From: a virus
DNA length: 33,913 nt
Virus record (IMG/VR): IMGVR_UViG_3300036715_001868
Coordinates: 1-33,913 of that record
Reading direction: 5' to 3' (one strand)
Part shown: in pieces, positions 15,006 to 21,215 of the stretch
How the letters are laid out: each line of letters starts with the position of its first letter
How positions within the stretch are numbered: position 1 is the first letter of the stretch
Notes under the pieces: model-generated
What the model was told of the DNA's origin: nothing
Databases searched by the model: none
Seen by the model: only the letters and a program-made list of their open reading frames with translations
Program-made: the position numbers and the translations under genes

Positions 15006-15135
15006 AAGGTTTTTGCTTAGGTTGTAACTTTAACCCTGTTGCTTTTAGATACTTACGACGACTTGCACGGTTTTGTGCGTGGTCAACTTTTGGTTTTGCT
15101 TTTCCTGTAAGCCCTAGTTTTTCAAGTAATGACAT
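14995..15135 (-). CDS. 46-aa basic protein, first gene of the unit after promoter B
   Basis: 46 aa: MSLLEKLGLTGKAKPKV, then DHAQNRASRRKYLKATGL and a Lys/Gln-rich end. It is strongly basic with an RASRRKYLK core, suggesting RNA or DNA contact. It sits 11 bases after the conserved leader hairpin at 15146-15168 and is the first ORF of that transcript. It overlaps the next gene by 11 bases. Function unknown. Confidence 0.55.
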   Translation of the reverse strand: MSLLEKLGLTGKAKPKVDHAQNRASRRKYLKATGLKLQPKQKPYVK

Positions 15136-15145
15136 ATATTGTGTA

Positions 15146-15201
15146 AGCAAGGTGGTTATTTCCTCGCTATCATAATTATATCACACTTTTACGATGTGCA
15201 A
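15146..15201 (-). promoter_or_regulatory. Early promoter B with conserved motif and leader hairpin
   Basis: Minus strand: TTGCAC (15201-15196), 15-base spacer with the shared 10-mer in inverted orientation (ACATCGTAAa), TGA-TATAAT (-10 at 15180-15175), then a 5'-leader hairpin AGCGAGG [AAATAACCA] CCTTGCT at 15168-15146. The upstream half overlaps the 3' end of the ParB-like gene. It is one of three copies (also 20688-20745 and 22825-22880). Confidence 0.7.
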
Positions 15202-15680
15202 CAGCCAATATGTGTACAACTACACTCCTCAGCATCGTCCTTTTTTGCCTTTTCTTTCTTTGGCTTTTCCTCAGGCTCGTCTATATCAAAGCCAAAATCA
15301 CGGTCAGTAAAACCGTACTCTTTAAGGTCAGCAACCTCAAAATGGTTTGCTAGTACGTCATAGTCAAAACTACCTGTATTTTTATTAAGGCGTATGTTTA
15401 ACTCTTTCTCTTTTTCTATGTCAGCAATATCAATGTACACAACAGGCACTTTGTTCACTTTGAGTGACTTACCTGCACGTACTCTGAAGTGCCCACCTAT
15501 AATGATATTGAAACGGTCAGCGTTTGAGTTAACAATAACAGGGTCAACAAAGCCAAAGTGTCGTATGCTTTCCTTTATGTCCTCAAAATCTTTCTCAGTA
15601 GCCTTACGAGGGTTATAGTGTGCATCAACAAGGTCATTGATGTCTACGTATACAATTTGTAACTCAGGTCTATTTTTCAT
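15189..15680 (-). CDS. ParB-like N-terminal (ParB/Srx fold) protein
   Basis: 163 aa. Residues 8-100 match the ParB N-terminal domain: VYVDINDLVDAHYNPRKATE, DIKESIRHFGFVDPVIV, IIIGGHFRVRAGKSLK (the GG.HR-type box with His and Arg), VPVVYIDIADIEKEKELNIR. In ParB this domain binds and hydrolyses CTP; in phages it often partners a DNA methyltransferase, which is not seen here. The tail is acidic/basic with a Cys cluster (CSCTHIGCC). It overlaps the HU-like gene by 11 bases. Confidence 0.8.
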   Translation of the reverse strand: MKNRPELQIVYVDINDLVDAHYNPRKATEKDFEDIKESIRHFGFVDPVIVNSNADRFNIIIGGHFRVRAGKSLKVNKVPVVYIDIADIEKEKELNIRLNKNTGSFDYDVLANHFEVADLKEYGFTDRDFGFDIDEPEEKPKKEKAKKDDAEECSCTHIGCCTS

Positions 15681-15912
15681 TTATGTGCTCAGCAACCTTT
15701 GTAAATGCCTTAAAGCCAATACGCTTACGTGCCTTAACTGTAATATCTTTACCAACAATACTGTTGTACATTTTCTTTGCAGGTATCTTACGTACAGTAA
15801 AACTACCAAGCCCAAGTATACGCACCTGACCGTAACGCTTTAGCATATACAAAATGTCTGCTGTTGCTTTCTCGTCTAGTTTTATTGTTGTTGTTTTTAG
15901 TGTTGTTGTCAT
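15670..15912 (-). CDS. HU/IHF-like DNA-binding protein
   Basis: 80 aa, slightly shorter than HU (about 90). The HU signature is seen in GQVRILGLGSFTVRKIPAKK (G.G.F.VR...A) at about 28-47 and the C-terminal RKRIGFKAFTKVAEHI helix, equivalent to 'P.FK.GK.LK..V'. The N-terminal helices are abbreviated. HU-type proteins bend DNA as dimers and may aid recombination, packaging or replication. The gene overlaps VRR-NUC by 4 bases (ATGA) and the ParB-like gene by 11. Confidence 0.8.
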   Translation of the reverse strand: MTTTLKTTTIKLDEKATADILYMLKRYGQVRILGLGSFTVRKIPAKKMYNSIVGKDITVKARKRIGFKAFTKVAEHINEK

Positions 15913-16238
15913 AGTCCAATTTTCCTTACGTCCTCAAGTGAGCGTACTAAATAATAAAAGCCACCGTTATCAGTAACAAACAACTCAAATAATTTTTGGT
16001 CGTCGCTCTGCTTTCCAGTGGCACTCTTTACCTCAAGCCCTATAAACTTACCCTTTTTAATTACACAAATATCAGGTACACCTTTCTTTGCGTGTTTAGG
16101 CATTGCACGGTGTATACCATTTTTAACATCGTATATAGCACCAGTATTTTGTCGCCAATACAATAACATTTTTTGTTTTTCCCTAAGTGCTAGGTAGTCA
16201 CATATTGTATTTTGTATTTCGCTCTCTTTTATTGCCAT
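15909..16238 (-). CDS. VRR-NUC domain nuclease
   Basis: 109 aa, a stand-alone VRR-NUC. The catalytic PD-(D/E)XK core is readable: Asp56 in KKGVPDICV, Glu69-Val-Lys71 in FIGLEVK, and Gln77 in GKQSDDQ, with the first helix SEIQNTICDYLALRE. Such phage proteins cut branched DNA such as Holliday junctions or other structures during replication and packaging. It overlaps the HU-like gene by 4 bases and may have its own promoter (16249-16257). Confidence 0.88.
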   Translation of the reverse strand: MAIKESEIQNTICDYLALREKQKMLLYWRQNTGAIYDVKNGIHRAMPKHAKKGVPDICVIKKGKFIGLEVKSATGKQSDDQKLFELFVTDNGGFYYLVRSLEDVRKIGL

Positions 16239-16248
16239 ACCTATTGTT

Positions 16249-16257
16249 AGTATAGCA
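16249..16257 (-). promoter_or_regulatory. Extended -10 box (TGCTATACT) upstream of VRR-NUC
   Basis: Minus-strand TGC-TATACT ends 10 bases before the VRR-NUC ATG. A TTGTTG -35 lies 18 bases upstream. It overlaps the end of the HNH gene, so it would be an internal promoter with a very short leader. Confidence 0.4.
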
Positions 16258-16587
16258 TCAAACGACTATACCCAACAAGTCTTTTTTTACTCTTTCCAAA
16301 AAAGCGTTATCCTCGTCAGTAAGTTTGTAACCCTGACTGAGTAAAAAGCGTATAGTCTTTTGTAAGTAGCGTTGGTGTTCCTCATACGTGTGTAAAACCT
16401 TTGTGTGGCAACTGTGACATAGTGGGGCTGAGTTAAGTGCACTTGCTGACATACGCCCATAAATATGGTGCAACTCAATACCTCCACCACCTGACCCATT
16501 ACCATTACCACCACACTGCCAACACTCAAAGCAGTTGTAAAGATAAAGCCAACGTACCTCATTAGGAAATGGGTTGTTTAATTGCAT
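16258..16587 (-). CDS. HNH endonuclease
   Basis: 109 aa. The HNH pattern is clear: CxxC pairs at Cys19/22/25 (NCFECWQCGGNG), His40-His41 (IELHHIYGRM), the N-containing segment ASALNSAPLCHSCH with Cys57 and Cys60-His61. The two Cys pairs bind structural zinc and His binds the catalytic metal. It could be a packaging-associated nicking enzyme or a free-standing nuclease. It is far from terminase (3 kb) unlike the usual HK97 layout. It overlaps the upstream gene by 26 bases. Confidence 0.88.
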   Translation of the reverse strand: MQLNNPFPNEVRWLYLYNCFECWQCGGNGNGSGGGGIELHHIYGRMSASALNSAPLCHSCHTKVLHTYEEHQRYLQKTIRFLLSQGYKLTDEDNAFLERVKKDLLGIVV

Positions 16588-16987
16588 CTAGTTCAGGTAT
16601 TGACTGTTGTGATAGGCGTATACGTCTATTTTCTACACGCTGTGCAATTTCTTTTGCTTTATCAAGCCCTAACTCGTCTATCATTTCACTCATAAACTCA
16701 CGGTCAATTTTACTTATCTGGCGTAGTGCAAGTAACTCCATTTGTATATCAACGTGGTTACCTCTGTCTAGATAGTGTGAGAAACGTATAACACCCTCAC
16801 GTACAATTTCTAGTGGCTCAATGACAATATCTGTTTCACTCTCAGCCTCAGTAAATAAGTGGTGAGCCTCAGGCACATCTTTAAGTTGCTCATATAAGCC
16901 ACCTAGCCACTCAATAGCCGTTTCCTCATACGTCTTACTCATTTTGAGTGGTAACAATTCTGTTTGGTTTGGTGTCTGTTCTGTCAT
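16562..16987 (-). CDS. Helical acidic hypothetical protein
   Basis: 141 aa, not recognised. It is acidic and alpha-helical: EETAIEWLGGLYEQLKDVPE, VREGVIRFSHYLDRGNHVDI, REFMSEMIDELGLDKAKEI. There is no membrane segment, Cys or His cluster. It lies between YopX-like and HNH genes in the recombination operon and could be an accessory there. No function is proposed. Confidence 0.6.
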   Translation of the reverse strand: MTEQTPNQTELLPLKMSKTYEETAIEWLGGLYEQLKDVPEAHHLFTEAESETDIVIEPLEIVREGVIRFSHYLDRGNHVDIQMELLALRQISKIDREFMSEMIDELGLDKAKEIAQRVENRRIRLSQQSIPELDAIKQPIS

Positions 16988-16990
16988 AAA

Positions 16991-17458
16991 TTATTGATTA
17001 TTTGCAACAGCCTCAAGTGCTGATGTATCTACTTTAATAAGGTCGCTATTTTCTACAACATTGCCAACAACTTCAAGTTTACGTGTAACGTGGTCAAGTA
17101 GCATTACTGCCTCCTCTTTTTTGTCACAAAACTTTGCATTGTTATCTACGATAAAGTAACTGCCTACAGCATACAATACCTCATATAAAATGTTGTCTGC
17201 ATCTTTGAGTAAGTCACCGTGGTAAATAGGGTTACTATTTTTATCAAAAGCGTTTGTACTTTGATATAGCCAGTTTACCACCTCGTCAATGACTACTGTT
17301 TCATATACAGCAGGTGTTGCATCAGCTTGTGGTGATACCTCAAAACGTGCTGTTACCACTGGTAAACCTTTTACGGTAACCATATTTATACCCTCAGCCT
17401 GATGTCTTGAAAAAGTACCGTCAGTATTTTTTACGATAATTTGATATTTGGGTTGCAT
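16991..17458 (-). CDS. YopX-like domain protein
   Basis: 155 aa. Residues about 64-105 carry the YopX-type beta motif: NWLYQSTNAFDKNSNPIYHG, DLLKDADNILYEVLYAVG, SYFIVDNNAKF (compare the usual 'QYTGLKDKNGKEIYEGDIV'). Family members are common small phage proteins of unknown function. The N-terminal 60 residues are a beta extension (YQIIVKNTDGTFSRHQAEGI). It precedes the helical acidic gene by 3 bases and follows the superinfection gene. Confidence 0.65.
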   Translation of the reverse strand: MQPKYQIIVKNTDGTFSRHQAEGINMVTVKGLPVVTARFEVSPQADATPAVYETVVIDEVVNWLYQSTNAFDKNSNPIYHGDLLKDADNILYEVLYAVGSYFIVDNNAKFCDKKEEAVMLLDHVTRKLEVVGNVVENSDLIKVDTSALEAVANNQ

Positions 17459-17462
17459 ATAT

Positions 17463-17639
17463 TTATTGCTTAAATGACCACGCTAGGGCGATAACCCAAC
17501 CTATGAGCGTCCACCCTAGAAAAAAGTTAATAATGAAAATTGCTGATGTATTCTTATGCTTATTACTTCTTGCAACAATTGTTGGCAAGAAATATAAAGC
17601 GATAAGTATAAACGGCATTAGTATTGCAAATATGTACAT
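17463..17639 (-). CDS. Superinfection immunity protein (Imm_superinfect-like)
   Basis: 58 aa with two membrane helices: about residues 2-21 (FAILMPFILIALYFLPTIVA) and 36-55 (AIFIINFFLGWTLIGWVIAL). Between them lies the basic loop ARSNKHKNT. The order PTIVA..KHK...AIF..NFFLGWT.IGW..AL..S is the hallmark of the T4 Imm-type family, whose members block DNA entry by related phages. It lies 4 bases before the YopX-like gene and after a long structured element. Confidence 0.82.
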   Translation of the reverse strand: MYIFAILMPFILIALYFLPTIVARSNKHKNTSAIFIINFFLGWTLIGWVIALAWSFKQ

Positions 17640-17664
17640 AGTGTTATGTGTTAAACATCAAGCC

Positions 17665-17773
17665 CCTAAACCACACTACTAAACTGTTTTGGAAATAACC
17701 AAACTAAAACAGTGATAGAAAATACTTGTGGGAGCAAGTCAGTAGTGTGGTTTAGAGGCACGATGCCTCTAAA
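17665..17773. other. Three-way-junction-like inverted-repeat element
   Basis: Outer arms CTAAACCACACTACT (17666-17680) and AGTAGTGTGGTTTAG (17741-17755) are a perfect 15-bp match. They enclose hairpin 1, ACTGTT...AACAGT (683-713) with an inner TTTGG [AAATAA] CCAAA, and hairpin 2, ACTTG-tgggag-CAAGT (724-739). A 10-bp hairpin TTTAGAGGCA-cga-TGCCTCTAAA (751-773) shares bases 751-755 with the outer stem, so the two exclude each other. There is no T-run. On the minus strand it is the leader of the superinfection gene. Hairpin 1 (plus strand) contains GGAAATAACCA, the exact string of the early-leader hairpins (minus strand). Confidence 0.7.
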
Positions 17774-17777
17774 TAAA

Positions 17778-18617
17778 TTAAAACGGTATATCGTCAGGGT
17801 CAGGTGCAGTGCCGTCGTCATAGTCAATGCTTGGTAGGTCGTCCATACCACCTGTAATAACACCCTCAGCCTTTACAGTATCACCAACCTTTGTTGGTAC
17901 TGCCTTTGCTTTATCATACTCAGTAAGTTTTGCGTGTATATCTCGCATAGCAACCGTCACCTTTTCTATTTCCTCAGGTATAAGTGGTCGCCCCTTTGAG
18001 AAGTTTGCAAAAAACTTTTTACCAAGTTTTGTTTGGTACGGTGTACCAGTCATTACGTTAGTCATTGTGTAAAAGTGTTCACCTTTACTCATACTACCAA
18101 TATAGTCATAGAATAACGTAGCGTTTTGCAACTTTTCTTGCATTGAGAGTGAGCCACCTTTAATAATTACCTTGTAGATAGTACCTGTTGCAATATCCAT
18201 TGCATACACTAACTGGTTAACTTTCATTTTTGGGTATAGTCCTGCATCACCATTGATGCTTGATGCCAATATACCAGTCTGTGTTGCACCACCATTATAG
18301 TTATAGATAGCCACATAATCGGTTTTGGTGTTATGTTCGTTTGTTTGGCGTACAACACCGTCTTGGGTCTTTTCTATCAACTGGCGACGTAATTTTAGCC
18401 AAACTAACTCAATTTTATTACCTAGTACGGCTTTCTCGTACACTTCCTTGGTAGTTCCAGTGAGTTCATCAGTTTCCTTTACCTTTGCACGTGTCTTATA
18501 TTTCACGTTAAAGATACCGTCGTTACCGTTTAAGCCTATCTCATCGTACACAGGTAGTGAGGTAGTCTTATAGGTTGTTTCACCACTCATAGATGCTAAA
18601 TCATTTTCGTTGTTCAT
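17778..18617 (-). CDS. Single-stranded-DNA-binding-like protein with SSB-type DDIPF tip
   Basis: 279 aa. The C-terminus is an acidic tail (SIDYDDGTAPDPDDIPF) ending in the hallmark SSB tip that recruits repair and replication proteins. The body is beta-rich (VYDEIGLNGNDGIFNVKYKT, VYAMDIATGTIYKVIIKGGS) and lacks an obvious classic OB sequence. In context (YqaJ exonuclease and coiled-coil protein upstream, nuclease genes downstream), a ssDNA-binding or annealing role in phage recombination or replication is reasonable. The next gene lies across the structured element. Confidence 0.65.
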   Translation of the reverse strand: MNNENDLASMSGETTYKTTSLPVYDEIGLNGNDGIFNVKYKTRAKVKETDELTGTTKEVYEKAVLGNKIELVWLKLRRQLIEKTQDGVVRQTNEHNTKTDYVAIYNYNGGATQTGILASSINGDAGLYPKMKVNQLVYAMDIATGTIYKVIIKGGSLSMQEKLQNATLFYDYIGSMSKGEHFYTMTNVMTGTPYQTKLGKKFFANFSKGRPLIPEEIEKVTVAMRDIHAKLTEYDKAKAVPTKVGDTVKAEGVITGGMDDLPSIDYDDGTAPDPDDIPF

Positions 18618-18674
18618 ATAGTTTTATTGGGTATAAGTTAATAGTGTGGTCTTACCTTTTACGTGCCACGGTTA

Positions 18675-19622
18675 CTATGATAAGTCTAGCGTGTTTACCT
18701 TTTTATATAAAGTAATAACTAGGTTATCATTTTTAACAATAAACTGGTCTTTGGTTTCCTCTGTATATCCATTCTCAGCCAAAAACTTTTGGTATATTTT
18801 CTTTTTCTCTAAAGCAATACGCTCAGCCTCCTCTTTTGCTTTCCTGTCCTTTTCCTCACGCTCAATACGTGCCCTTTCGTCTGCCCTTGCTTTTTCCTCA
18901 CGTTCCTTTGCCTCTTTTTCCTGTCGCTCTTTGGCTTGTGCATCTGCTACGGCTTTCTTTTTATCGTCCTCAATTTTCTGTAAACGTTCACGCTCAGCTT
19001 GTTGCTCACGTGCAACCCTGTCCTTTTCCTCTTGCTCAGCTTTAGCAATACGGTCTGCCTCCTCTTTTGCAAGTCTGTTTTTTTCGTCCTCAAGTTCCTG
19101 CTCTTTACGTTTCTGCTCAGCCTCACGTGCCTCAAGTGCTAAACGGTCAGCCTCATTCTTACGTGCAACTGCACGGTTATAATACTCAGCCCAACCCTCG
19201 TCAGTAAGTAGTAGTAGGTTTTGTTGCTGTTCAGGTGTAGGCTCAAAACTTAATGCCTTTAACATTGCTAACTTATCAGGTAATAAACCAATACGTCTAT
19301 CTTTCTCAATTTGCATTGCAACCTCGTCCTCAAGTTTCTGTAGTCTTTCCTCCTCAGGGATAATAATGCCTACAAGTTCCTTTTCTTTTTCAAGCACCTT
19401 ACGTTGGTGAGCAAGTGCCTCCTCACGTAACTCTTTACCTTTGTTGGTAATTGCTACACGTATCTTTTTAAGTTCCTTACGCTTAGCACTTACTATCTCA
19501 ACCTGTGCTTTATCTTTGTAGTCAGTAATAACTAAATCTTTTGCAGTGCCTACTATCTTGTTAAGTTCGGCAACTGTTGGGTTAAAAATCTCAACCTCTG
19601 CTGTTGGTGGTAATGGTGTCAT
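18675..19622 (-). CDS. Long coiled-coil protein of the recombination module
   Basis: 315 aa. Residues 1-60 are a small globular start (AEVEIFNPTVAELNKIVGTA). About 60-110 and 155-280 are nearly pure Glu/Lys/Arg/Ala coiled coil (DRVAREQQAERERLQKIEDD). A conserved-looking end follows (KFLAENGYTEETKDQFIVKN). This pattern resembles DUF1351-type proteins found between phage exonuclease and annealing genes. It may be an assembly factor for them. It starts 3 bases after the YqaJ gene stops. No catalytic motif is seen. Confidence 0.6.
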   Translation of the reverse strand: MTPLPPTAEVEIFNPTVAELNKIVGTAKDLVITDYKDKAQVEIVSAKRKELKKIRVAITNKGKELREEALAHQRKVLEKEKELVGIIIPEEERLQKLEDEVAMQIEKDRRIGLLPDKLAMLKALSFEPTPEQQQNLLLLTDEGWAEYYNRAVARKNEADRLALEAREAEQKRKEQELEDEKNRLAKEEADRIAKAEQEEKDRVAREQQAERERLQKIEDDKKKAVADAQAKERQEKEAKEREEKARADERARIEREEKDRKAKEEAERIALEKKKIYQKFLAENGYTEETKDQFIVKNDNLVITLYKKVNTLDLS

Positions 19623-19625
19623 AAA

Positions 19626-20273
19626 TTATCTTGTTATTTCGCCCTCAAACTGTTCCAATAATGTGCTGATAGTTTCGTTAACTTCATTAACAAAACTTAC
19701 CTGCTTAGTACGTGATAACTCTATTTGTGCCCCTAGACTTTCACGTGTAACCTCAATGACGTGCAAAGGGTGTATTGTAATCTCAGGGTTGTAACAAATG
19801 AAATAGAGTAAGTCCATATCAGTGTTAACTATAAACGCCTGTACTACTTGGTCTTGGTACTCGTCAGGTACTTGGTTTTTAAGCCACGCCTTTACATAGT
19901 TTTTACCCTCAGGGCATTTAATCTCAATACCCTTTGTAAAAACACCGTCCTCATTGGCAATAAAACCGTCAGGGCTAAAGCCAATAAATGCGTTTGTATC
20001 ACTCTCACAAAATGCTACCTGTGATACTGTAACCCCATAAGCAAACTCAAACATCTCACGTGCTTGTGGCTCAAGTCTATTACCTCTATCCATTGGGTTT
20101 TCGTGACCCTCAGGGACACCGTCTGTTAAACGCTCAGCAAGTATTTCATAAAAATACTCCTCACGTGCTTTTGGTGTTCCGTTCAACTTCTTTGCACCTG
20201 TGCCAGTAATTTTACCTTTACGTATATAGTCCCAGTCTTGGGTCTGTTGGTCAAAGTCTGTGTATGTTTTCAT
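19626..20273 (-). CDS. YqaJ-family viral recombination exonuclease
   Basis: 215 aa, usual size. PD-(D/E)XK core: Glu68 in MDRGNRLEPQAREMF, Asp102 in IGFSPDGFI, Glu117-Ile-Lys119 in GIEIKCPEGKNY, followed by the Gln helix VPDEYQDQVVQAF. It should degrade one DNA strand 5' to 3' (lambda Exo type), giving 3' ssDNA for annealing. It lies one base after the previous gene stops. A partner SSAP is not obvious; the DDIPF protein two genes downstream is the best candidate. Confidence 0.9.
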   Translation of the reverse strand: MKTYTDFDQQTQDWDYIRKGKITGTGAKKLNGTPKAREEYFYEILAERLTDGVPEGHENPMDRGNRLEPQAREMFEFAYGVTVSQVAFCESDTNAFIGFSPDGFIANEDGVFTKGIEIKCPEGKNYVKAWLKNQVPDEYQDQVVQAFIVNTDMDLLYFICYNPEITIHPLHVIEVTRESLGAQIELSRTKQVSFVNEVNETISTLLEQFEGEITR

Positions 20274-20274
20274 A

Positions 20275-20679
20275 TTATGCTTTTGGTGTTACATACTTTT
20301 TACGTTGTGCTTGTGCCTCAGCAAGTATGTCTGCTTGGTTACGCTCGTCTTGTGTGAGTGATGCCCACACTACCTTGAGTTCAACCAAATTGTTTGTTGC
20401 TTGTAATCTTGTAAGTGCATCACCGACTTTTACATTTGCACTACTCAAAGTAACCATACGTTTGTGATGCTCAGCGTGTTCGCTTAAAAACCACTCACGC
20501 CACTCAACAATTGCTTTTTGTATTGTTGGCATATCTTGCATATACTGTGGTATTTTTGTAACTATCTCAATTGCATTGTTTGTGCTGTTGAAAAATGCAA
20601 TTTTGAGGTCTTTATTATCTTGTGCCTCTCGTATACTCTTGGCTTTCGCCACAATAAGCGATGTATCTTTTTTTTCCAT
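20275..20679 (-). CDS. First gene of the recombination operon, unknown function
   Basis: 134 aa from ATG at 20679 (MEKKDTSLIVAKAKSIREA). A longer frame reaches 20760 but would include the promoter and leader hairpin, so this start is preferred. The protein is helical (EIVTKIPQYMQDMPTIQKAI; EWREWFLSEHAEHHKRM), with an end TNNLVELKVVWASLTQDERN of the kind seen near phage recombination proteins. It heads the operon transcribed from promoter A. It may support the exonuclease; function is not recognised. Confidence 0.65.
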   Translation of the reverse strand: MEKKDTSLIVAKAKSIREAQDNKDLKIAFFNSTNNAIEIVTKIPQYMQDMPTIQKAIVEWREWFLSEHAEHHKRMVTLSSANVKVGDALTRLQATNNLVELKVVWASLTQDERNQADILAEAQAQRKKYVTPKA

Positions 20680-20687
20680 ATATTTAC

Positions 20688-20745
20688 GCAAGGTGGTTAT
20701 TTCCTCGCTGTAGTTATTATACCATACACATCGTAACATTTGCAA
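20688..20745 (-). promoter_or_regulatory. Early promoter A with conserved motif and leader hairpin
   Basis: Minus strand: TTGCAA (20745-20740), 18-base spacer holding GTTACGATGT, TATAAT (20721-20716), predicted start near 20709, then 5'-leader hairpin GCGAGG [AAATAACCA] CCTTGC at 20708-20688, nine bases before the ATG at 20679. A perfect DnaA-box-like 9-mer lies just upstream (20748-20756). Confidence 0.75.
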
Positions 20746-20747
20746 AG

Positions 20748-20756
20748 TTATCCACA
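20748..20756 (+). other. DnaA-box-like 9-mer in the control region
   Basis: TTATCCACA, a perfect match to the classic DnaA box, directly upstream of the -35 of promoter A. It could recruit host DnaA for replication or control of the promoter. A chance match is possible. Confidence 0.35.
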
Positions 20757-20777
20757 ACACACTTTAACTTTATTATG

Positions 20778-20783
20778 TATAAT
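20778..20783 (+). promoter_or_regulatory. Plus-strand TATAAT box in the control region
   Basis: A perfect TATAAT on the plus strand without a recognisable -35. A transcript would start near 20790 and meet the hairpin at 20856-20885 after about 100 bases. It runs divergently from promoter A. Confidence 0.35.
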
Positions 20784-20855
20784 ATAGTAAGACAGTACTT
20801 TAACAATCTATCCAAAACAGAGGACATTTCAAAAAAATTATCTTTTCAGCAACAG

Positions 20856-20885
20856 CCCCTATGCACAGTTATGCGTGTATAGGGG
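20856..20885 (+). terminator. Hairpin with T-rich tail (possible attenuator)
   Basis: CCCCTATGCAC / GTGTATAGGGG form an 11-bp stem (one G-U pair) with an 8-base loop, followed by tttgttgtttgtt. This is a plausible plus-strand intrinsic terminator with a broken T-run. It contains ATGCACAG, the half-site of the palindrome in the portal promoter. Confidence 0.5.
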
Positions 20886-20894
20886 TTTGTTGTT

Positions 20895-20903
20895 TGTTAC
20901 AAT
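20895..20903 (+). promoter_or_regulatory. Extended -10 box (TGTTACAAT) for the plus-strand gene
   Basis: TGT-TACAAT lies 10 bases after the hairpin and 33 bases before the ATG at 20937. No clear -35. Confidence 0.4.
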
Positions 20904-20936
20904 GATATAGGTAGTTACTTTTTACAAGGGGGTTTT

Positions 20937-21128
20937 ATGATAAAGACTGACAAAACGTTAGATAGGTTACAAGCCCTTGTAAAAGAGAGTTTGCAACCAA
21001 TTGTTATGGACGGTTACACGTGGTATGACATAACAAACGAGGGGTTAGAGGCTGAGGTTAAAATACTAAGAGTAGGTGGTGCTATTGCACACCACCCATT
21101 AGTAAATACCTTGATACGTTTCAACTGA
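20937..21128 (+). CDS. Plus-strand 63-aa protein of unknown function
   Basis: 63 aa (MIKTDKTLDRLQALVKESL, then QPIVMDGYTWYDITNEGLEA, with a hydrophobic end AIAHHPLVNTLIRFN). The only clear plus-strand gene besides two micro-ORFs. It is also the only one with a SD-like sequence: AAGGGGG four bases before the ATG. It lies in the divergent control region, so a regulatory role is tempting, but no HTH or other motif is seen. It is followed by a good terminator at 21171-21201. Confidence 0.6.
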   Translation: MIKTDKTLDRLQALVKESLQPIVMDGYTWYDITNEGLEAEVKILRVGGAIAHHPLVNTLIRFN

Positions 21129-21170
21129 GAAAGTGAGGTGGTCATATCTCCCGTACAGGGTTAAGTACAT

Positions 21171-21201
21171 AGGTAGGGGCATCAATGTCCCTACCTTTTT
21201 T
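21171..21201 (+). terminator. Intrinsic terminator after the plus-strand gene
   Basis: AGGTAGGG-gcatcaatgt-CCCTACCT, an 8-bp stem followed by TTTTTT (21196-21201, sharing one T with the stem). It lies 42 bases after the stop codon of the 63-aa gene. Confidence 0.8.
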
Positions 21202-21209
21202 GTTATACT
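21201..21209 (+). promoter_or_regulatory. Extended -10 promoter (TGTTATACT) for the 33-aa ORF
   Basis: TGT-TATACT begins at the last T of the preceding terminator and ends exactly 6 bases before the ATG at 21216, predicting a leaderless mRNA. Same spacing as at 3702, 27366 and 32949 on the minus strand. Confidence 0.5.
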
Positions 21210-21215
21210 TAAACT

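Noticed and set aside
17640-17777. The inverted-repeat element as an intrinsic terminator or tRNA-like structure
   Set aside because: No T-run follows any of the stems on either strand, and neither arm lengths nor loops match a tRNA.
18646-19182. Long plus-strand open frame, Ser-rich
   Set aside because: Mirror image of the Glu/Lys-rich coiled-coil gene on the minus strand; codon bias of that gene keeps the other strand open. No promoter or start signal.
20680-20760. N-terminal extension of the first recombination-operon gene to 20760
   Set aside because: It would place the promoter -10 box, -35 box and conserved leader hairpin inside coding sequence. ATG at 20679 fits all three promoter copies.
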